Below are positions 39,778 through 43,354 of a DNA stretch of 43,354 nucleotides, in pieces; positions within the stretch are counted from its first letter, which is position 1, and the number at the start of each line of letters is the position of its first letter. The translations under genes were made by a program, and so were the position numbers. Origin of the DNA: Klebsiella planticola ATCC 33531 (lineage in GTDB: Bacteria > Pseudomonadota > Gammaproteobacteria > Enterobacterales > Enterobacteriaceae); contig NZ_JMPP01000061.1 in assembly GCF_000735435.1 (NCBI RefSeq), forward strand, positions 1 to 43,354. The letters run 5' to 3'. The notes beneath the pieces are model-generated. The model had not been told where the DNA came from, did no database searches, and saw nothing but the letters and a program-made list of their open reading frames with translations.

Positions 39778-40388
39778 TGCAGGATCTTGAGCGCTATCTG
39801 AACACGCTTTCGCAGGCAGAACGCATTGAGGCGCTGAACGCTTTTCGCCAGCTTTTGCACGATTACAGTCCGTTCAAATCGCATCCCGTTGACTGTGTGC
39901 TATGGGTAAAACAGGAAAGCGTTGCGCCAAATGATTACAACCCCAACAACCTCGCCCCGCCGGAAAAACGTCTGCTGCTCACTTCGCTGGAAACGGACGG
40001 TTTTACGCAACCCATCGTGGTGCTCAGACAAGATGAGGCGCGCTACACCATCGTTGACGGATTCCATCGTCACGAGCTGGCCAGCAACAAAGCGCCGTTA
40101 AAACAGCAGTTGAACGGCTATCTCCCGGTCACCTGCCTGGAAAACCATTCAGCCACTCGCGATACGCTGATGGCCGCCACTATCCGCCATAACCGCGCGC
40201 GGGGCCGCCACCAGATCCCGGCCATGTCGAGTATCGTCCATGAACTGGCGAATCTTGGCTGGTCTGACGCTAAAATCAGTCAAGAGCTGGGTATGGATGC
40301 TGACGAAGTGTTACGCCTGAAACAAATTAATGGTCTTGCCGAACTGTTTGGCGACCGGCAATTTTCTCAGGCGTGGACCGTAAAATAG
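39762..40388 (+). CDS. ybdM: ParB/Srx-fold protein YbdM (IbrB-like)
   Basis: YbdM is a 208-aa protein with a ParB/sulfiredoxin-like N-terminal domain (about residues 45-125). NNLAPPEKRLLLTSLETDGF leads to QPIVVL and then VDGFHRHELA (98-107), the equivalent of the ParB nucleotide-binding box. A helix-turn-helix-like segment follows (about 160-200, SDAKISQELGMDADEVLRL). The start after GGGGA lies inside the end of ybdN. IbrB is its paralogue in E. coli. A joint function with YbdN is inferred from overlap and conserved pairing. The activity is unknown. Its stop codon abuts that of ybdL. Confidence 0.9.
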   Translation: MQQQIMQDLERYLNTLSQAERIEALNAFRQLLHDYSPFKSHPVDCVLWVKQESVAPNDYNPNNLAPPEKRLLLTSLETDGFTQPIVVLRQDEARYTIVDGFHRHELASNKAPLKQQLNGYLPVTCLENHSATRDTLMAATIRHNRARGRHQIPAMSSIVHELANLGWSDAKISQELGMDADEVLRLKQINGLAELFGDRQFSQAWTVK

Positions 40389-41549
40389 CTACAGCTGGCA
40401 GAGACGTTCCGCTGCGGCCAGCAAAGTTGCCGGCTGTTTTGCAAAGCACAGGCGTATGAGTTTGTGCGGGAACGGATCGGCGCAGAACACCGACAGCGGG
40501 ATCGCCGCGACGCCCACCTCGGTCGTCAGCCAACGGCAGAAGCTCACATCGTCGAGATCGGAAATCGCGCTGTAGTCAGCCAGCAGGAAGTAGGTGCCCT
40601 CGCAGGGCAGAATCTCCAGACGGCTACTGCGCAGGGCATCGACAAACAGATCTCGCCGCTCGCGGTAGAATTCCGGCAGCTGGCGATAGTGCTCCGGCTC
40701 ATGGCGCAGCATGTCGGCGATAGCCAGCTGGGCGGGCGTATTCACCGCGAAGGTCAGATACTGATGAACCTTGCGCAGCTCGGCGCTTATTGCCGCCGGC
40801 GCCACGCAGTACCCCACTTTCCAGCCGGTCATGTGGAAGGTTTTGCCAAATGAAGAGACTGCCACCGCCCGCTCGCGCAGCTGAGGGTGTGCCAGTACGC
40901 TGGCATGCCCGTGGGGCGCAAAGCAGATATGCTCATAGACCTCATCGCTGATCACATAAATTTCGCGATCGGTAATCGCCTGCCACAGCGCGGCAAAATC
41001 CTCGCGCTGCCAGACCGTCGCCGACGGGTTATGTGGCGTATTGAGAATCACCAGCCGGGTGCGCTCGCTAAGCGCTGCGGCAAATTCTTGCCAGTCAACG
41101 CGAAAATGCGGCGGCTGCAGAGCGATACGTCTCAATACGCCGCCGGATAACTCTACGGCCGGCGCGTAGCTGTCGTAGCTGGGGTCAAAACAGATGACCT
41201 CGTCGCCGGCGCGTACCAGCGCGGTGATCGCCGCGTAGAGCGCTTCGGTCGCCCCCGCCGTGACGGTAATATCGCTGTTTGCATCCGGGCGATGGCCGTA
41301 CAGTTCGGCGGTTTTATCGGCGATCGCTTCACGTAATGCCGGGACACCGGTCATCGGCGCGTACTGGTTAGCCCCCTGAGCGACATGATACGCCAGGCGC
41401 TCCTGCAGGTAGCGCGGCCCGTCAAAATCCGGGAACCCCTGCGACAGATTGATCGCCCGGTGTTCCTGCGCCAGCGCGCTCATTTGTGTAAATATGGTGG
41501 TGCCAAGAGAAGGAAGTTTACTTTCAGGAATCAGTGGCTTATTACTCAT
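40389..41549 (-). CDS. ybdL: Methionine aminotransferase YbdL (MtnE role)
   Basis: YbdL is a 386-aa class-I PLP aminotransferase. The Schiff-base lysine lies in SSFGKTFHMTGWKVGY, and the class hallmarks NTPHNPSATVW and DEVYEHI are present. E. coli YbdL prefers methionine, histidine and phenylalanine. Here it faces mtnC-mtnD across a MetJ-type operator, which supports a role in the last salvage step, transamination of 4-methylthio-2-oxobutyrate to methionine. Its stop is directly adjacent to the ybdM stop on the opposite strand, with no base between. Confidence 0.94.
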   Translation of the reverse strand: MSNKPLIPESKLPSLGTTIFTQMSALAQEHRAINLSQGFPDFDGPRYLQERLAYHVAQGANQYAPMTGVPALREAIADKTAELYGHRPDANSDITVTAGATEALYAAITALVRAGDEVICFDPSYDSYAPAVELSGGVLRRIALQPPHFRVDWQEFAAALSERTRLVILNTPHNPSATVWQREDFAALWQAITDREIYVISDEVYEHICFAPHGHASVLAHPQLRERAVAVSSFGKTFHMTGWKVGYCVAPAAISAELRKVHQYLTFAVNTPAQLAIADMLRHEPEHYRQLPEFYRERRDLFVDALRSSRLEILPCEGTYFLLADYSAISDLDDVSFCRWLTTEVGVAAIPLSVFCADPFPHKLIRLCFAKQPATLLAAAERLCQL

Positions 41550-41585
41550 TTTATAATTACCGATTGTAATGCTGTTGTTGAAGCC

Positions 41586-41613
41586 ACTATAACACGATGT
41601 TAATATTTGGCAA
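41586..41613 (-). promoter_or_regulatory. ybdL promoter
   Basis: On the minus strand, TTGCCA (41608-41613) and TATAGT (41586-41591) are separated by 16 bp, about 37 bases before ybdL. The MetJ-type boxes begin three bases upstream of the -35. Confidence 0.65.
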
Positions 41614-41635
41614 TCAAGACGCTTAGACGTCTAAA
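41607..41635 (+). promoter_or_regulatory. mtnC-mtnD promoter
   Basis: TTGGCA (41607-41612) and TCTAAA (41630-41635) are 17 bp apart. The MetJ-type boxes fill most of the spacer, so a bound repressor would block polymerase. The -35 elements of the two divergent promoters overlap. Confidence 0.55.
41617..41632. promoter_or_regulatory. MetJ operator (two met boxes)
   Basis: Two tandem eight-base boxes, AGACGCTT and AGACGTCT, match the met-box consensus AGACGTCT at 6 and 8 of 8 positions. MetJ binds adjacent boxes as cooperating dimers with S-adenosylmethionine as corepressor. The location between ybdL and mtnC implies joint control of salvage by methionine status. Confidence 0.82.
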
Positions 41636-41702
41636 TGATAATGTTATGCCGGTTCTCGCCTGAAGCAGCCCATCACGGCGCACCGCCCACTCTGGAGAAA
41701 CC

Positions 41703-42392
41703 ATGATCCGCGCTATCGTGACCGATATTGAAGGCACCACCAGCGACATTTCTTTTGTCCACAACGTTCTGTTTCCGTACGCCCGCGAGCGGCTAGCGGC
41801 CTTTGTCACCGCGCAACAGTACGCCGATCCGGTGAAGACGATCCTTGATAATCTGCGAGCGGAAATCGGTAACCCCGCCGCCAGCACCGCCGAACTGATT
41901 GATACCCTACTGGCCTTTATGGACGAAGACCGCAAGTCAACGGCGCTCAAGGCGCTGCAGGGTATTATCTGGCGCGAAGGCTATGTTAATGGCGACTTTA
42001 CCGGCCATCTCTATCCGGACGTTCTGCCCGCGCTGGAAAAATGGAAGTCCCAGGGAATTGATTTATATATATATTCCTCTGGCTCCATCGCGGCGCAGAA
42101 ATTGTTATTTGGCTACAGCGACGAAGGTGATATTACTCATCTGTTCAGTGGCTATTTCGATACCTTGACGGGAGCCAAGCGAGAAACGCAGTCCTATCGC
42201 AATATTGCCGAACAGCTGGGGCATCATCCGGCAACGATTCTGTTCCTCTCCGATATTCATCAGGAGCTGGATGCGGCAGAAGCCGCCGGTTTTCGTACGA
42301 TCCAGCTGGTGCGCGGCGACCGCGATCCTGCCAGCCATCACCCGCAAGTTCAGCGTTTTGACGACATTCATCCGGAGCAGATCCCAGCATGA
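41703..42392 (+). CDS. mtnC: Enolase-phosphatase E1 MtnC
   Basis: MtnC is a HAD-family enzyme that enolises 2,3-diketo-5-methylthiopentyl-1-phosphate and then removes phosphate, giving the acireductone used by MtnD. The 229-aa protein has the catalytic Asp8 and Glu10 in TDIEGTT, a serine loop in YSSGSIAAQ and the metal-binding segment [16 protein letters not shown]. The ribosome site is TGGAGAAACC. It overlaps mtnD by four bases (ATGA). The gene is absent from this position in E. coli. Confidence 0.96.
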   Translation: MIRAIVTDIEGTTSDISFVHNVLFPYARERLAAFVTAQQYADPVKTILDNLRAEIGNPAASTAELIDTLLAFMDEDRKSTALKALQGIIWREGYVNGDFTGHLYPDVLPALEKWKSQGIDLYIYSSGSIAAQKLLFGYSDEGDITHLFSGYFDTLTGAKRETQSYRNIAEQLGHHPATILFLSDIHQELDAAEAAGFRTIQLVRGDRDPASHHPQVQRFDDIHPEQIPA

Positions 42393-42931
42393 GCGCATTA
42401 ACGATTTATTCAGAAAAAGACGCCGGTACCCCTCTCTGGCAAAGCACCGACGGCGATGAAATCCAGCAGCAGCTCAACGCCAAAGGCGTGCGCTTCGAAC
42501 GCTGGCAGGCCGACCGCGATCTGGGTGTCTCCCCGACGCCGGAAACGGTGATTGAGGCCTATCAGCACGCCATTGACAAACTGGTCGCTGAAAAAGGCTA
42601 CCAGAGCTGGGACGTGATCAGCCTGCGCGCCGATAATCCGCAAAAAGAGGCGCTACGCGCGAAGTTTCTCAACGAACACACCCACGGTGAAGACGAGGTC
42701 CGCTTTTTTGTTGAAGGCGCCGGGCTGTTCTGCCTGCATATCGGCAACGAGGTGTTTCAGGTACTGTGCGAGAAGAACGATTTGATTTCGGTACCGGCTG
42801 ACACGCCACACTGGTTTGATATGGGCTCGGAACCCAACTTCACCGCTATCCGCATTTTCGACAACCCGGAAGGCTGGGTAGCGAAATTTACCGGCGACGA
42901 TATCGCCGACGCCTACCCACGGCTGGCATAA
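42389..42931 (+). CDS. mtnD: Acireductone dioxygenase MtnD
   Basis: MtnD is the cupin dioxygenase that converts acireductone to 4-methylthio-2-oxobutyrate with iron, or to off-pathway products with nickel, as first shown in Klebsiella. The metal ligands are His97, His99 and Glu103 (HTHGEDE) and His141 (TPHWFDM), counting the initiator Met. The 180-aa length equals the Klebsiella enzyme. The product is the substrate of the aminotransferase YbdL encoded next door. It is coupled to mtnC by a four-base overlap. A REP array follows. Confidence 0.97.
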   Translation: MSALTIYSEKDAGTPLWQSTDGDEIQQQLNAKGVRFERWQADRDLGVSPTPETVIEAYQHAIDKLVAEKGYQSWDVISLRADNPQKEALRAKFLNEHTHGEDEVRFFVEGAGLFCLHIGNEVFQVLCEKNDLISVPADTPHWFDMGSEPNFTAIRIFDNPEGWVAKFTGDDIADAYPRLA

Positions 42932-42948
42932 CGCCGCAATGCAATAAT

Positions 42949-43354
42949 GCCGGGTGGCGGCTACGCCTGACCCGGCCTACAACGTCCCCAGCTTTCCGTA
43001 GGCCCGTGCAGCCGGGTTTGCTCCGCAGCCTGGGCGGGCGATAAACCGACCCTGTCCCAGCTGGCGGCTACGCCTGACCCGACCGACAACAGCCACAGCT
43101 TCCCGTAGGCCCGTGCAAGCGAAGCGCCGCCGGGCAACACCCACTCTCTAACTCCTAATAAACCTCGGCGGATCGAAGGCAGTAATCGGCGGTAACGGTT
43201 CGCGCCATGGTTCGATCTCCACCCGGCAGGTCTGGGCGCTACAGCCCTGTCCCAGCTGGCGGTTACGCCTGACCTGACCGACAACGTCCGCAGCTTCCCG
43301 TAGGCCCGTGCAAGCGAAGCGCCGCCGGGCAACACCCACTCCCTAACCCCTAAT
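42949..43354. repeat. Tandem REP/BIME array
   Basis: A REP palindrome (GCCGGGTGGCGG ... CCCGGCCTAC, 42949-42980) is followed by a partial inverse REP. Then a 110-bp unit at 43050-43159 is repeated at 43245-43354 with a 195-bp period and only a few differences. Each unit pairs a GGCTACGCCTGACC-type arm with an inverse GTAGGCCCGTGCAAGCG arm. The second copy ends exactly at the window edge, so the array may continue. The open frames through it on the minus strand are composed of the repeats and are not genes. Confidence 0.85.

Noticed and set aside
42961-43339. Minus-strand open frames at the right end (124 and 63 aa)
   Set aside because: The predicted proteins are internally repetitive because they translate the REP units. 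No gene signal is present.

Overview
The window is ordinary enterobacterial chromosome and most probably comes from the Klebsiella/Raoultella group. Gene order follows the E. coli 13.5-15 minute region, from ubiF to ybdL. Nearly every protein is the same length as its E. coli counterpart and visibly very similar to it. Three things point away from Escherichia: mtnC-mtnD lies beside ybdL, a chloroperoxidase-type hydrolase sits between rna and rnk, and the hscC/djl/rihA, citrate-lyase and ybdR blocks expected from E. coli are absent. The organism was assigned from gene content only. No tRNA, rRNA, insertion sequence, prophage or CRISPR array was seen.

Layout: (1) 0.1-7.1 kb: ubiF (minus) facing miaB, ybeZ-ybeY-ybeX and lnt. 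(2) 7.1-10.8 kb: the glutamate/aspartate importer gltIJKL, with a consensus sigma-54 promoter, a C/A-rich GcvB-type leader and the SroC small RNA between gltI and gltJ. (3) 10.8-17.1 kb: ybeL (minus), then leuS-lptE-holA-nadD-cobC. (4) 17.3-24 kb: rsfS-rlmH-mrdA-mrdB-rlpA, dacA and ybeD, serving ribosome maturation and cell-wall elongation. (5) 24.1-26.2 kb: lipB and lipA for lipoate, separated by the decayed tail of a LysR gene (ybeF). (6) 26.4-30.7 kb: tatE, ybeM, crcB, cspE, pagP and dcuC. (7) 30.8-33.7 kb: rna, the hydrolase, rnk and uspG. (8) 33.8-37.3 kb: peroxide and thiol defence, with ahpCF facing dsbG. (9) 37.5-40.4 kb: a LysR regulator and the poorly understood pair ybdN-ybdM. (10) 40.4-42.9 kb: methionine salvage, with ybdL facing mtnC-mtnD across a MetJ-type operator. 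(11) 42.9 kb to the end: a tandem REP/BIME array.

The most interesting untitled signal is in the 407-bp ahpC-dsbG intergenic region. It holds two OxyR-type sites. Between them, on the minus strand, lies a promoter-like pair (TTGCCC, 17 bp, TGTAAT) followed by about 110 nt that fold into four consecutive perfect stem-loops and end in an intrinsic terminator. This looks like a small RNA gene, possibly peroxide-controlled, or else an attenuated distal leader of ahpC. Other points worth checking are an ERIC element inside the ahpC-ahpF operon, a terminator-like hairpin at the predicted 5' end of the rnk mRNA, the MetJ operator between divergent salvage genes, and the ybdN-ybdM pair, which joins a DndC-like ATP pyrophosphatase to a ParB/Srx-fold protein.
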